A DNA stretch of 64,000 bases from CAZPRY01 sp964589175 (GTDB taxonomy: Bacteria > Fidelibacterota > UBA2242), in contig CAZPRY010000021.1 in the NCBI GenBank assembly GCA_964589175.1, forward strand, positions 4,515-68,514, written 5' to 3'. This document shows positions 37,759-46,311 of the stretch, piece by piece; within the stretch, counting starts at the first letter, position 1, and each line of letters starts with the position of its first letter. The notes under the pieces are model-generated. The model searched no databases. It was not told where the DNA came from and saw only the letters and a program-made list of their open reading frames with translations. Both the position numbers and the translations under genes were made by a program.

Positions 37759-38790
37759 TCAGGAGTTTAAAACTCTGGATGATTTTCTAATCACAAACTC
37801 GGTTTCCAGGAAAACTTTCTCAGGCACTAAAATGGTAGGAGATTCGATATTCCGGATTAAAATCTCGGCCGCTATTTTACCGATCTCCCGCTGCGGGGCC
37901 CGAATGGTCGTCAGGGGCACCGGGAATGTTTTCGCGTAGGAGATATCGTCGTTGCCGATAACCGATATATCTTCAGGCACGCGAATATTATACTCTTTCA
38001 GGGCCATCATGACCGACAACGCCTGCTGATCGTTGAAACATACAATCGCAGTCGGATAATCCTCAGGGCTCCGGCCCTGAAAAAATTGGAGCGCATTTAT
38101 ATAACTTTCTTCCTGGTGCGAACCTACGGGGATAATCATCTCCTTATTGAAAACCAGCGGGCTTTCGCTGAAAGCGTGCCGGAAGCCCTCGATCCGCTCC
38201 TGGGTATGCGATGATTTTTCCGGCCCGGCAAAATGCACAATCCTCGTGTGGCCGCTGTCGATCAGATATTTCACGGCTCGTTTGATCGCCTTCAGGTTAT
38301 CGATGGCCACAACATTGGCCTGGATACCCTTGACGTTCTCGAGGAGAACAAAGGGGTAGTTGATCATTTTCAATTTGAAGAGATGCTCGATTTCCGCCGT
38401 GCCTTCCACAATCGGTGCGATGATCGCGCCCTTGATATCCTTGGTGGAAAAAAGATGCGTAAATTTCTTCTCGCACTCATGATCGTCTTCGGAGCTGGTT
38501 ACAATCACCGAATAGCCCTTGCTGTTCGCGTATTCCTTTACACCCGCGGCAATCGAAGTATAAAACGGGTAATTTAAATCCTTGATGATGATTCCGATGC
38601 TTTTATCCTGATCGCCGTTTTTCAGGTTTCTGGCGATCCCTTTCGGACGGAAATTGAGTTCCTTCATGATTTTCAAAATATAATCCCGGGTCGCGGGTTT
38701 TACTGTATTTCTGGCATTTATGACGGCAGAAACAGTTCCTTTGGATACATCGGCCCGTTTGGCGACATCTTCGATTGTTATTCGTTTCAT
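37759..38790 (-). CDS. LacI-family transcriptional regulator
   Basis: 343-aa DNA-binding repressor. N-terminal LacI helix-turn-helix (ITIEDVAKRADVSKGTVSAVINARNTVKPATRDYI, 3-37) and hinge helix (about 47-60, PKGIARNLKNG), followed by a periplasmic-binding-protein-like sensor domain (about 62-340) with the usual PTAIVCFNDQQALSVM and DISVIGNDDISYA segments. It lies between the TonB block and the GH115 operon, and recurring TTGAAnCGnTTCAA-type palindromes precede all three units. It probably represses xylan genes until a sugar ligand binds. The ligand is unknown; xylose, xylobiose or glucuronate are candidates. Start ATG 38790 has GGAGAACGGA upstream. Operator B lies 35 bases ahead, which suggests autoregulation. 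Confidence 0.92.
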   Translation of the reverse strand: MKRITIEDVAKRADVSKGTVSAVINARNTVKPATRDYILKIMKELNFRPKGIARNLKNGDQDKSIGIIIKDLNYPFYTSIAAGVKEYANSKGYSVIVTSSEDDHECEKKFTHLFSTKDIKGAIIAPIVEGTAEIEHLFKLKMINYPFVLLENVKGIQANVVAIDNLKAIKRAVKYLIDSGHTRIVHFAGPEKSSHTQERIEGFRHAFSESPLVFNKEMIIPVGSHQEESYINALQFFQGRSPEDYPTAIVCFNDQQALSVMMALKEYNIRVPEDISVIGNDDISYAKTFPVPLTTIRAPQREIGKIAAEILIRNIESPTILVPEKVFLETEFVIRKSSRVLNS

Positions 38791-38824
38791 TCCGTTCTCC
38801 GGTTTTTTTTAAAGCGTACAGAAT

Positions 38825-38840
38825 TTAAAACGGTTCAATT
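38825..38840 (-). promoter_or_regulatory. LacI-type operator B (lacI)
   Basis: Reverse complement reads AATTGAACCGTTTTAA, identical to operator A. It lies 35 bases upstream of the lacI start codon, fitting autoregulation. Confidence 0.7.
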
Positions 38841-38990
38841 ATTTAATAAATAAAAAATGCCCAGGAAAGAAAAATCATTCGACCAGCGGGATTGTTTTCA
38901 TTTGATGTCAAATCCCCGTGGTGCCGAGGATGATCTCCGAGGGCTGTCTGCCGGTTAATTTAACTGAAAAGAGACGATATATGCATTATT

Positions 38991-39006
38991 TTTATACCGT
39001 TTCAAT
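38991..39006 (-). promoter_or_regulatory. LacI-type operator C (auxiliary)
   Basis: Reverse complement ATTGAAACGGTATAAA matches most positions of operators A and B around the central CG. It lies midway between lacI and the GH115 promoter and could be an auxiliary looping site. Confidence 0.45.
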
Positions 39007-39350
39007 AAAATAATAAGTTGTCACAATATTCAGCGCAATTCCGAAAAAGCTCCCTAAAAAGAATTGTTTGAATTATGAAAATTGGATTATATTAGAAAAA
39101 CTTAAATTCTATCACGCAATGGAGAAGGAGATATCGTTGGTGGTCAATTTGCCCGGAAAACTGATGTCTGTCAGCCCGGCCTTCAGGTGGGAAAATGACC
39201 ACAGCGCAATAAGTTAATGACTTGATAAAAAAACGTGCCCTGGCCCTGCTGCAAATCAGCGGCAATTTCAGAATTTTCGATCCTGTCTGCCCGGCAACCG
39301 TAAAATAGAGCTTCAAATAACCAGAGAATACGGAATGAATATTTGTATTC

Positions 39351-39364
39351 TTGAATCGGTTCAA
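39351..39364 (+). promoter_or_regulatory. LacI-type operator D (GH115 operon)
   Basis: TTGAATCGGTTCAA, with perfect 5-bp arms around TCGG, the best palindrome of the set. It covers the -35 position of the promoter whose extended -10 is at 39377-39385, so a bound repressor would block RNA polymerase. Confidence 0.72.
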
Positions 39365-39376
39365 TTATATTTTGAC

Positions 39377-39385
39377 TGCTATAAT
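39377..39385 (+). promoter_or_regulatory. Extended -10 promoter of GH115 operon
   Basis: TGCTATAAT, a full TATAAT with a TGn extension. Transcription would start near 39392, about 40 bases before the GH115 start. Its spacing to operator D equals the spacing at the TonB promoter. Confidence 0.6.
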
Positions 39386-39431
39386 TTCTTGTCGTTTCAA
39401 TGATAAATTCAGCAGATGAGTGGGGCCGGAA

Positions 39432-42392
39432 ATGAATTTTCTCAGCACCAAAAAAGCACAACGAAAACGGATTTGCTTAGCTGGCGGCATTCGTCCCCAA
39501 CGGAAGATACAGATTGCGTTGATCGTATCCCTCTTAATTCTGACTTTGATCGGCCCGCAAAACGCCCTCGCCGCCGAAAGCAATTCCTATATCAGCACGC
39601 AAAAAGCCGGAGGAAGTTTCACGCTTTCGGCAGAAGGCCTGTCTGCGCCGTTATGTGTCAACTCCCAGGATTTTCCGGGCGTGATGCGCGTTCTGAAGCT
39701 GCTTCAAACCGATATTCTCCATGTAACCGGAATCCAACCCAACATCTCGACGGACGACATTCCGAACGCCGAAGAGATCGTAATCGTGGGAACCCTGGGT
39801 AACAGCCCTTTGATTGATAAACTGGTGCAGGATAAAAAACTGGACGTCGAAGACATCCGGGGAAAATGGGAATCATCCCTGATTCAGGTGCTAGAAAAAC
39901 CGTTCCCGGATATCGAGCGCGCCCTGGTCATCGTGGGCAGCGATAAACGCGGAACCATTTTCGGCATATTCGACCTCTCCGCGAAGATCGGGGTGTCGCC
40001 CTGGTACTGGTGGGCGGACGTGCCGGTCAAAAAAAATTCTGAAGTATTTGTATTACCGGGACGCTACCTCTGCGGCGAGCCCAAAGTTAAATACCGCGGA
40101 ATTTTCATCAACGACGAAGCGCCGGCGCTCTCCGGGTGGGCCTACGAAAAGTTTGGCGGCTTCAATGCGAAATTCTACGAAAATGTGTTCGAACTGATCC
40201 TGCGCCTGAAGGGCAATTTTTTATGGCCTGCCATGTGGGGCCGAGCTTTCTATGTAGATGATCCCCTTAATCCGCAGCTCGCCGACGAATATGGTATCGT
40301 GATCGGTACTTCCCATCATGAGCCGATGATGCGGGCCCACGCGGAATGGTCCCAATTCGGTTCGGGACCCTGGAACTACGAAAAAAACGAATCTAAACTG
40401 CGCGAATTCTGGACCGAGGGTATCGAGCGCATGGGCGACTACGAAAGCATCGTGACCCTGGCCATGCGCGGTGACGGCGATGAACCCATGTCAGAAGCTG
40501 CCAATATCGCCTTACTCCAGCGCATCGTAAAGGACCAGCGCGGAATCCTCGGCGAGGTAAGCGGTAAAGACATCAGCACGATCCCGCAGGTGTGGGCATT
40601 ATATAAGGAAGTACAGGAGTATTACGACAAAGGTATGCGCGTTCCAGATGATATCACCCTGCTTCTGTGTGACGATAACTGGGGCAACATCCGTAAACTT
40701 CCCAAATTGGACTTAGAACCGCGTTCCGGCGGATACGGCATCTATTACCATTTCGATTATGTCGGCGGACCGCGGAATTACAAATGGCTGAATACCACCC
40801 AGATTTCGAGGGTTTGGGAGCAAATGCGCCTAGCCTATGAATACGGGGTCGATCGCATCTGGATTGTCAATGTCGGCGATATCAAGCCCATGGAGTTCCC
40901 GATCAGTTTCTTTCTCGATTATGCCAGGGATCCCGACGAATGGCCGGCGGAACGCCTGCCCGAGTACAGCCGCCGTTGGGCGGAAGCGCAATTCGGGACG
41001 GAGTACGCCGATCAGATCGCTCATATTCTGACACAGTACACGCGTTTCAACTCCCGTCGTAAACCGGAACTGCTGGCCCCTGACACCTACAGCCTGGTGG
41101 ATTATCGCGAAGCGGATACCGTTGTCGGAGAGTACAACGCCCTGGTCTGGCGGGCCCAAGAGATTTATAATGCCCTCCCTATCGAATACCGGGCTGCATT
41201 TTACCAGCTCGTCCTGCACCCCGTAGAAGCCTGCGCCAATCTAAACGAACTGTACGTTACAGTTGGCAAGAATCGCCTCTACGCTCAGCAAAAACGGGCG
41301 GAAACCAACCGCCTGGCGGAGAAAGCAAAAGAATTATATAGCCGGGACGCGGAAATCACGAATTACTATAATCATATCCTGGCTGACGGGAAATGGAATC
41401 ACTTCATGGACCAGACACATCTCGGCTATACCTATTGGCAGCAGCCGGATAAGAATTCGATGCCCAAAGTCAAGAATATCCGGGTAGCCAACGAAGCCGG
41501 GATGGGCGTTGCCATCGAAGGCTCGCTCAAGTATTGGCCGGATGAAAAAAGTGAGGCGGTTCTCCCCGTGTTCGATCCCTGCAACCGGCAAACGTACTAC
41601 ATCGATATTTTCAATCAGGGCAAAAAACCGCTCAAGATTTCATTTCGGACGAGCGAACCGTGGCTCCTGATCGATCCTGAAAAGGGAGAAACCGACACCA
41701 ATCAGCGCTTATGGATCAGTATCGATTGGGAGAAAGCTCCCGCCGGCGATCACCGTGTTCCGATCACGATCCTCGGGCCGGATGATAGCCGCGTCGTGGT
41801 TCAGGCGCCGATTCATAATCCCGGGCTGCCCGCCGGGGATTTGGAAAATCGCTTCATTGAGAGCAACGGTTATGTCTCAATCGAAGCCGAACATTACACG
41901 CGGGCCGTGAACACCCATCCCATAACCTGGCAGAAAATCCCGGATCTGGGGCGCACGCTCTCGGCAATGACGCCTTTCCCGGTAACTGCTCCGCCACAGC
42001 TTCCGGCAGGGGACAGTCCCCGGCTGGAATATCGCTTATATCTCTTCAGTACCGGTGAAGTAAGGGTGAAGGCCTATTTGTCCCCCACATTGAACTTTCA
42101 CAATAATCAGGGATTGCGTTACGCAATCTCTTTTGATAATGAAGCACCCCAGACGATCAACCTGCATGCGGATCGGAATTTTCAGGATTGGGAGGAATCC
42201 GTCAGGAACAACAGCACAGTTGCGGTATCTACGCACACTCTCAGCAAGCCGGGCCAACACGTCCTGAAATTCTGGGCAGTCGATCCCGGCGTGGTACTCC
42301 AAAAACTGGTAGTCGAAACCGGAGATGTCGGACCGAGTTACCTGGGACCGCCTGAAAGTTATTATTGGGATGTAAAATCGGATGAGGATTAA
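39432..42392 (+). CDS. GH115 xylan alpha-1,2-glucuronidase
   Basis: 986-aa exported enzyme that releases (4-O-methyl-)glucuronic acid from xylan and xylo-oligosaccharides. N-terminal signal anchor (about 28-47), a beta domain (about 55-200), then the catalytic barrel with family blocks VKYRGIFINDEAPALSGW, NFLWPAMWG, GIVIGTSHHEPMMR, LAMRGDGDEPMSE, LLLCDDNWGN and DRIWIVNVGDIKP. A C-terminal GH115-type domain (about 820-970) has IEAEHYTRAVN. Acid residues in GTSHHEPM and GDGDEP are probable active-site parts. ATG 39432 is preferred to the GTG at 39420, which sits in the GTGGGG ribosome-site region. It is first gene of the operon controlled by operator D, and works with the GH30 glucuronoxylanase. 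Confidence 0.93.
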   Translation: MNFLSTKKAQRKRICLAGGIRPQRKIQIALIVSLLILTLIGPQNALAAESNSYISTQKAGGSFTLSAEGLSAPLCVNSQDFPGVMRVLKLLQTDILHVTGIQPNISTDDIPNAEEIVIVGTLGNSPLIDKLVQDKKLDVEDIRGKWESSLIQVLEKPFPDIERALVIVGSDKRGTIFGIFDLSAKIGVSPWYWWADVPVKKNSEVFVLPGRYLCGEPKVKYRGIFINDEAPALSGWAYEKFGGFNAKFYENVFELILRLKGNFLWPAMWGRAFYVDDPLNPQLADEYGIVIGTSHHEPMMRAHAEWSQFGSGPWNYEKNESKLREFWTEGIERMGDYESIVTLAMRGDGDEPMSEAANIALLQRIVKDQRGILGEVSGKDISTIPQVWALYKEVQEYYDKGMRVPDDITLLLCDDNWGNIRKLPKLDLEPRSGGYGIYYHFDYVGGPRNYKWLNTTQISRVWEQMRLAYEYGVDRIWIVNVGDIKPMEFPISFFLDYARDPDEWPAERLPEYSRRWAEAQFGTEYADQIAHILTQYTRFNSRRKPELLAPDTYSLVDYREADTVVGEYNALVWRAQEIYNALPIEYRAAFYQLVLHPVEACANLNELYVTVGKNRLYAQQKRAETNRLAEKAKELYSRDAEITNYYNHILADGKWNHFMDQTHLGYTYWQQPDKNSMPKVKNIRVANEAGMGVAIEGSLKYWPDEKSEAVLPVFDPCNRQTYYIDIFNQGKKPLKISFRTSEPWLLIDPEKGETDTNQRLWISIDWEKAPAGDHRVPITILGPDDSRVVVQAPIHNPGLPAGDLENRFIESNGYVSIEAEHYTRAVNTHPITWQKIPDLGRTLSAMTPFPVTAPPQLPAGDSPRLEYRLYLFSTGEVRVKAYLSPTLNFHNNQGLRYAISFDNEAPQTINLHADRNFQDWEESVRNNSTVAVSTHTLSKPGQHVLKFWAVDPGVVLQKLVVETGDVGPSYLGPPESYYWDVKSDED

Positions 42393-42446
42393 GTAAATAT
42401 GTGTTATTTTCCGTGGAGTGAACATATTTTTTATGGAGTCCGCACA

Positions 42447-44171
42447 TTGACAAATATGCTGCTGATTTGCCTATCTCTCCTTGTATTTATGTTTTCCTGT
42501 TTACCCGAAAAACCGGCCCAACGACAGGCTCAGGGCTTCAATAATCCAATTCTCGCCGGTTATTATCCTGATCCGAGTATCTGCCGGGTGGGCAGTGATT
42601 ATTACCTGGTCAATTCCACCTTCGCCTATTTTCCGGGTATTACTGTTTTTCACAGTAAAGACCTGACGAGCTGGGAACTGATCGGGCACGTCCTGGACCG
42701 GGCCGAGCAAATGGACCTGGAGGGTTTAGGCGTTTCGCGCGGGATCTTCGCGCCGGCAATCCGCTACTACGAAGGAATTTTTTATGTAACCTGCACCCTG
42801 GTGGACGGCGGCGGCAATTTCGTCGTGACAGCCTCCAATCCGGCCGGTCCCTGGTCCAATCCGACCTGGCTGCCGAGAATCAACGGCATCGATCCGTCCC
42901 CCTTCTTCGACGAAAACGGCGAAGCCTATATTGTCTACAACAGCGTCGCACCTGACGAGAAACCGCTCTACGAAGGTCACCGAACCATTAGAATCACCCG
43001 GTTCGATCCCGAAAAGATGCAGCTGGTCGGCGAGGAGATCATTCTCGTGAACGGCGGTGTCGATCTCTCACGCAAGCCGATCTGGATCGAAGGTCCGCAC
43101 ATTTTTCAAAAAGACGGTTTTTATTACCTGATGGCGGCCGAAGGCGGAACTGCCGATCAGCACTCCGAGGTAGTCTTTCGCAGCACGGAAGTCACCGGGC
43201 CCTATGTTCCCTATGAAAACAATCCGATTCTCACCCAGCGGCATCTCGACCCGCAGAGAGAATTTGCGATCACGTCGACCGGCCACGCCGATCTGGTGGA
43301 AACCGAGTCCGACGACTGGTGGGCGGTCTTCCTGGGCTGCCGGCCCTACCGGCCCTTCGAGGAGAATTACTACAATACCGGGCGCGAAACTTTTCTATCG
43401 CCGGTGAAATGGATTGACGGCTGGCCGGTGATCAACCCGGATCATGAAACGGTTCAATACTCTTATCCGTACCCCGTACCGCCTGCAGCTGATGCTCCCC
43501 AAAAACGTTACAGCGGCAACTTCAAGATCAGAGACGAATTCGACAGTCAGGATCTCCACCGGGACTGGATCTTCCTGAGAACGCCGCACGAGAAGTGGTA
43601 CGACCTCGGGCAACGCCCGGGTTTTCTGACACTCAAAGTACGACCGGAATCGTGTTCCGATCCGGTCAATCCCAGTTTTCTGGGGCACCGCCAGCAGCAC
43701 CTGCGTGCATACGCCGCCACCGGTATGGATTTCGTTCCACAGTCGGAAAACGAGAAAGCCGGTCTGCTGATTTTCCAGAACGAAAGCCATTTTTATTTCT
43801 TATGCAAATCGCTCAAAAAGGCCGAATCGGTGGTGCAACTCTTTCAATCCGCCAGCCAGGAAGTCAATCCCAGCGCCATGCAGATGCTGGCTTCTCAGGT
43901 CATTGGAAAAGATAACGGTGACGGAGAGATTTCCCTGAAAATCGCGGTTGACGGTCCGGTTCTGGCTTTCTATTACGGATTCGAACCGGGTGAATGGATA
44001 CTGTTGAAGGACAGTGTCGATGCCATGTTTCTGAGCACCCGGACAGCCGGTGGTTTCGTGGGTTGCGTGTATGCCCTGTACGCGACGTCGCTCGGCATGT
44101 CAAGTCAAAACCTGGCCTCTTTCGACTGGTTCGAGTACCAGGGAGACGATGAGGTATATAAAAGACATTAA
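42447..44171 (+). CDS. GH43 beta-xylosidase, probable lipoprotein
   Basis: 574-aa glycosidase from TTG 42447, which has GGAG eight bases upstream. An in-frame ATG at 42399 would add a poor N terminus, and ATG 42456 is also possible. The N terminus LLICLSLLVFMFSC resembles a lipoprotein signal with Cys18, though the residue before Ser-Cys is not ideal. The five-bladed propeller (about 30-330) has general base Asp42 (YYPDPSICR), Asp149 (NGIDPSPF) and acid Glu215 (IWIEGPHIF). A C-terminal beta-sandwich (about 355-570, DEFDSQDLHRDW) is the GH43_C2/DUF1349 type of beta-xylosidases. It probably trims xylo-oligosaccharides in the periplasm beside GH115, whose stop lies 55 bases upstream. Confidence 0.9.
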   Translation: MTNMLLICLSLLVFMFSCLPEKPAQRQAQGFNNPILAGYYPDPSICRVGSDYYLVNSTFAYFPGITVFHSKDLTSWELIGHVLDRAEQMDLEGLGVSRGIFAPAIRYYEGIFYVTCTLVDGGGNFVVTASNPAGPWSNPTWLPRINGIDPSPFFDENGEAYIVYNSVAPDEKPLYEGHRTIRITRFDPEKMQLVGEEIILVNGGVDLSRKPIWIEGPHIFQKDGFYYLMAAEGGTADQHSEVVFRSTEVTGPYVPYENNPILTQRHLDPQREFAITSTGHADLVETESDDWWAVFLGCRPYRPFEENYYNTGRETFLSPVKWIDGWPVINPDHETVQYSYPYPVPPAADAPQKRYSGNFKIRDEFDSQDLHRDWIFLRTPHEKWYDLGQRPGFLTLKVRPESCSDPVNPSFLGHRQQHLRAYAATGMDFVPQSENEKAGLLIFQNESHFYFLCKSLKKAESVVQLFQSASQEVNPSAMQMLASQVIGKDNGDGEISLKIAVDGPVLAFYYGFEPGEWILLKDSVDAMFLSTRTAGGFVGCVYALYATSLGMSSQNLASFDWFEYQGDDEVYKRH

Positions 44172-44230
44172 GGAATAATGATGCGCCTGGGTTCGCTGCA
44201 CAGGCATTCTCAAAAAGAACGGAACTTCCA

Positions 44231-45088
44231 TTGACTGAAGAAAAACATAGCGCCATTCTGCTGCTCTCCTGCCCGGACCGAACGGGTTTGGTCTCGCGAC
44301 TGGCTCACTTCGTATTCCAACGCGGCGGTAATATCATGAATTTGGACGAGCACGTCGAGGGAAATAATTTCTTTATGCGGATTGCCTGGGACATGCAGAA
44401 CTTCTCCATCCCGGAATCCGAGGTAGCCGAGGCCTTTGCACCGCTGGCCAAAGAATTCCGCGCCAGGTATTCCATCAATTTTACCGAAAAAAAACTGCGC
44501 GTCGCACTTTTTGTCTCGCGCTTCGATCACTGCCTGCAGGAAATCCTGTGGCGGCAGAGCCTCGGCGAGTTCAATATCGAAATCCCGTTGGTCATCTCCA
44601 ATCACGATGATTTACGGCCGCTGGCGGAGCATTACGGAATTCCTTATCACGTCTTCCCAATTACGGCCGAAAACAAAGCAGAGCAGGAACAGAAAGAACT
44701 GGCGTTGCTTGAGGAAAATCAGATCGATACGGTGGTTCTGGCGCGTTACATGCAGGTTTTATCGCCGCAGTTTGTCGACCGCTATCCGAATCAGATTATC
44801 AACATCCATCATTCGTTCCTACCGGCCTTCGCCGGCAGCAATCCTTACAAACAGGCCTTCGAGCGCGGCGTCAAGATCATTGGTGCAACGAGCCATTACG
44901 TCACCCGCGAACTCGACGATGGACCGATCATCGAACAGGACATTATCCGCATTTCGCACAAGGATACGATTCAGGACCTGGTCCGCAAGGGGCGCGATCT
45001 GGAACGGATGATCCTCGCCCGGGCCCTGTATTATCATGCCCTGTATCGAATCCTGGTTCACAGCAAAAAAACCATCATTTTCGATTAG
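44231..45088 (+). CDS. purU: Formyltetrahydrofolate deformylase
   Basis: 285-aa cytoplasmic enzyme hydrolysing 10-formyl-THF to THF and formate. An N-terminal ACT domain (about 6-80, ILLLSCPDRTGLVSRLAHFVFQRGGNI) is followed by a formyltransferase-fold domain (about 88-280). Catalytic Asn191, His193 and Asp230 are present in NIHHSFLPAFAGSNPY and DDGPIIEQD. Start is TTG 44231, in frame with the canonical N terminus. PurU adjusts one-carbon pools; in chloromethane-degrading methylotrophs purU clusters with the URO-D-like methyltransferase genes cmuA/cmuC. Here it lies between a GH43 gene and a URO-D-fold gene, behind a glucuronidase that releases methylated sugar acid. Housekeeping one-carbon balance is the conservative reading. 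Confidence 0.93.
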   Translation: MTEEKHSAILLLSCPDRTGLVSRLAHFVFQRGGNIMNLDEHVEGNNFFMRIAWDMQNFSIPESEVAEAFAPLAKEFRARYSINFTEKKLRVALFVSRFDHCLQEILWRQSLGEFNIEIPLVISNHDDLRPLAEHYGIPYHVFPITAENKAEQEQKELALLEENQIDTVVLARYMQVLSPQFVDRYPNQIINIHHSFLPAFAGSNPYKQAFERGVKIIGATSHYVTRELDDGPIIEQDIIRISHKDTIQDLVRKGRDLERMILARALYYHALYRILVHSKKTIIFD

Positions 45089-45112
45089 AACTCAAAACAG
45101 AGGTCAGAGAGT

Positions 45113-46156
45113 ATGACGGACCGGCAATGGGAAATACTTAAAAAGGCAATCAACGGGGAGAAACTCGATCCGCTGCCGCTGGGATTTATCATCGATAGTC
45201 CCTGGCTGCCGAACTGGTACGGCATCCGGATCCTCGATTATTTCTCCAGCGATGCCCTCTGGCTGGATGCCAATCTGAAGGTTTTGCAGGAGTTTCCGGA
45301 TGTCATATTTTTACCGGGCTTCTGGTCGGAGTTCGGCATGTGCACCGAACCGTCGGCTTTCGGGGTCCGCTGCAGCTTCCCGTCTGATGAATTCCCGCAC
45401 GCCTATAAAATAATTCAGAGTAACGATGACATCGACACGCTGGCGGCGCCGAATCCCAAAACGGACGGCCTGCTGCCTTTCGTCCTGAACCGCTTGAAAC
45501 TCGCGCAGCCTGATATCGAAGCCGCGGGGCACAGGATTCGTTTTGCCGTCGCCCGCGGCCCGCTGAATATCGCAACTTACCTGATGGGCACAACCGAATT
45601 TCTGACGCTCATAATGATCGAACCGGAAAGAGCGCAGATCCTCATGCAAAAGATTACCGCCTTTCTGAAGGACTGGCTGGAGCTGCAGATGGAGACATTT
45701 CCATCGATCGACGGCATTTTTCTGCTGGACGACATTATCGGATTTATCGGGGAAACCGAGTTTCGCGCCTTCGGCTTGCCTTATTTTAAAGAGCTCTATG
45801 ACTTCAATGTCACCGTGAAATTTTTACATAATGACGCCGCCTGCCGGGTATCCGCCCCGCTTCTACCGGAAATGGGCGTCAACCTGTTTAACATGGGTTT
45901 CGACATTCCGTTGAAGGAATTGAAGCAACTGACCGGCAACCGGGTCACACTGCTCGGCAATATTCCACCGCGGGATGTCCTGGCCGGCGGAACTCCCGGG
46001 GACGTGGAACGCGTGACAGGGGAATTGCTGGATTCGCTGGATGATAAATCGAGAATAATTTTTTCCTGCGGCGGCGGGATGCCGCCGGGCGTCAGGACGG
46101 AGAATATCGAGGCCTTTATCTGGACCGTTCTCCAAGGATCAGCGGATAAACGCTAG
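45113..46156 (+). CDS. URO-D-fold methyltransferase-like protein
   Basis: 347-aa cytoplasmic protein of the uroporphyrinogen decarboxylase superfamily. It is not an obvious HemE. C-terminal signatures LGNIPPRDVLAGGTP and SCGGGMPPGVRTENIEAF match the MtaA/MtbA/CmuA-like branch that moves methyl groups between corrinoid and thiol or THF. In that branch zinc is held by His-X-Cys and a distal Cys. Here the first pair reads His239-Asn-Asp241 (with Cys244 close by), and the distal Cys319 is kept. The chemistry may therefore differ. It follows purU by 24 bases and precedes xylA by 155. A role in demethylating 4-O-methylglucuronate is my speculation; no corrinoid-protein gene is visible in the window. 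Confidence 0.75.
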   Translation: MTDRQWEILKKAINGEKLDPLPLGFIIDSPWLPNWYGIRILDYFSSDALWLDANLKVLQEFPDVIFLPGFWSEFGMCTEPSAFGVRCSFPSDEFPHAYKIIQSNDDIDTLAAPNPKTDGLLPFVLNRLKLAQPDIEAAGHRIRFAVARGPLNIATYLMGTTEFLTLIMIEPERAQILMQKITAFLKDWLELQMETFPSIDGIFLLDDIIGFIGETEFRAFGLPYFKELYDFNVTVKFLHNDAACRVSAPLLPEMGVNLFNMGFDIPLKELKQLTGNRVTLLGNIPPRDVLAGGTPGDVERVTGELLDSLDDKSRIIFSCGGGMPPGVRTENIEAFIWTVLQGSADKR

Positions 46157-46311
46157 ATAAAGATCCGGATTTTTGAATTTGTTGAGATATGGAATTAGGA
46201 AAATAACCGGATATCGGAAAAATATTGGGAATTTGGGTTTTCGCCATTTTCACTGTTCAGTAAAAGTAAAAATAAGATGATGTGAATTAGAAAAAAGATA
46301 GGAGAAATCAC

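Larger units (their letters stand above)
38791..39431. other. Divergent control region lacI / GH115 operon
   Basis: 641 bases between divergent genes. It contains three operator-like palindromes (B 38825-38840, C 38991-39006, D 39351-39364) and an extended -10 promoter (39377-39385) for the plus-strand operon. No convincing protein frame is present; short minus-strand frames around 39100-39580 have no recognisable features. Confidence 0.6.

Noticed and set aside
43444..43458. Near-perfect operator-like palindrome inside the GH43 gene (reverse complement ATTGAACCGTTTCAT)
   Set aside because: It is within coding sequence for DHETVQY and has no nearby start site. A roadblock or auxiliary site is possible, but chance is simpler.
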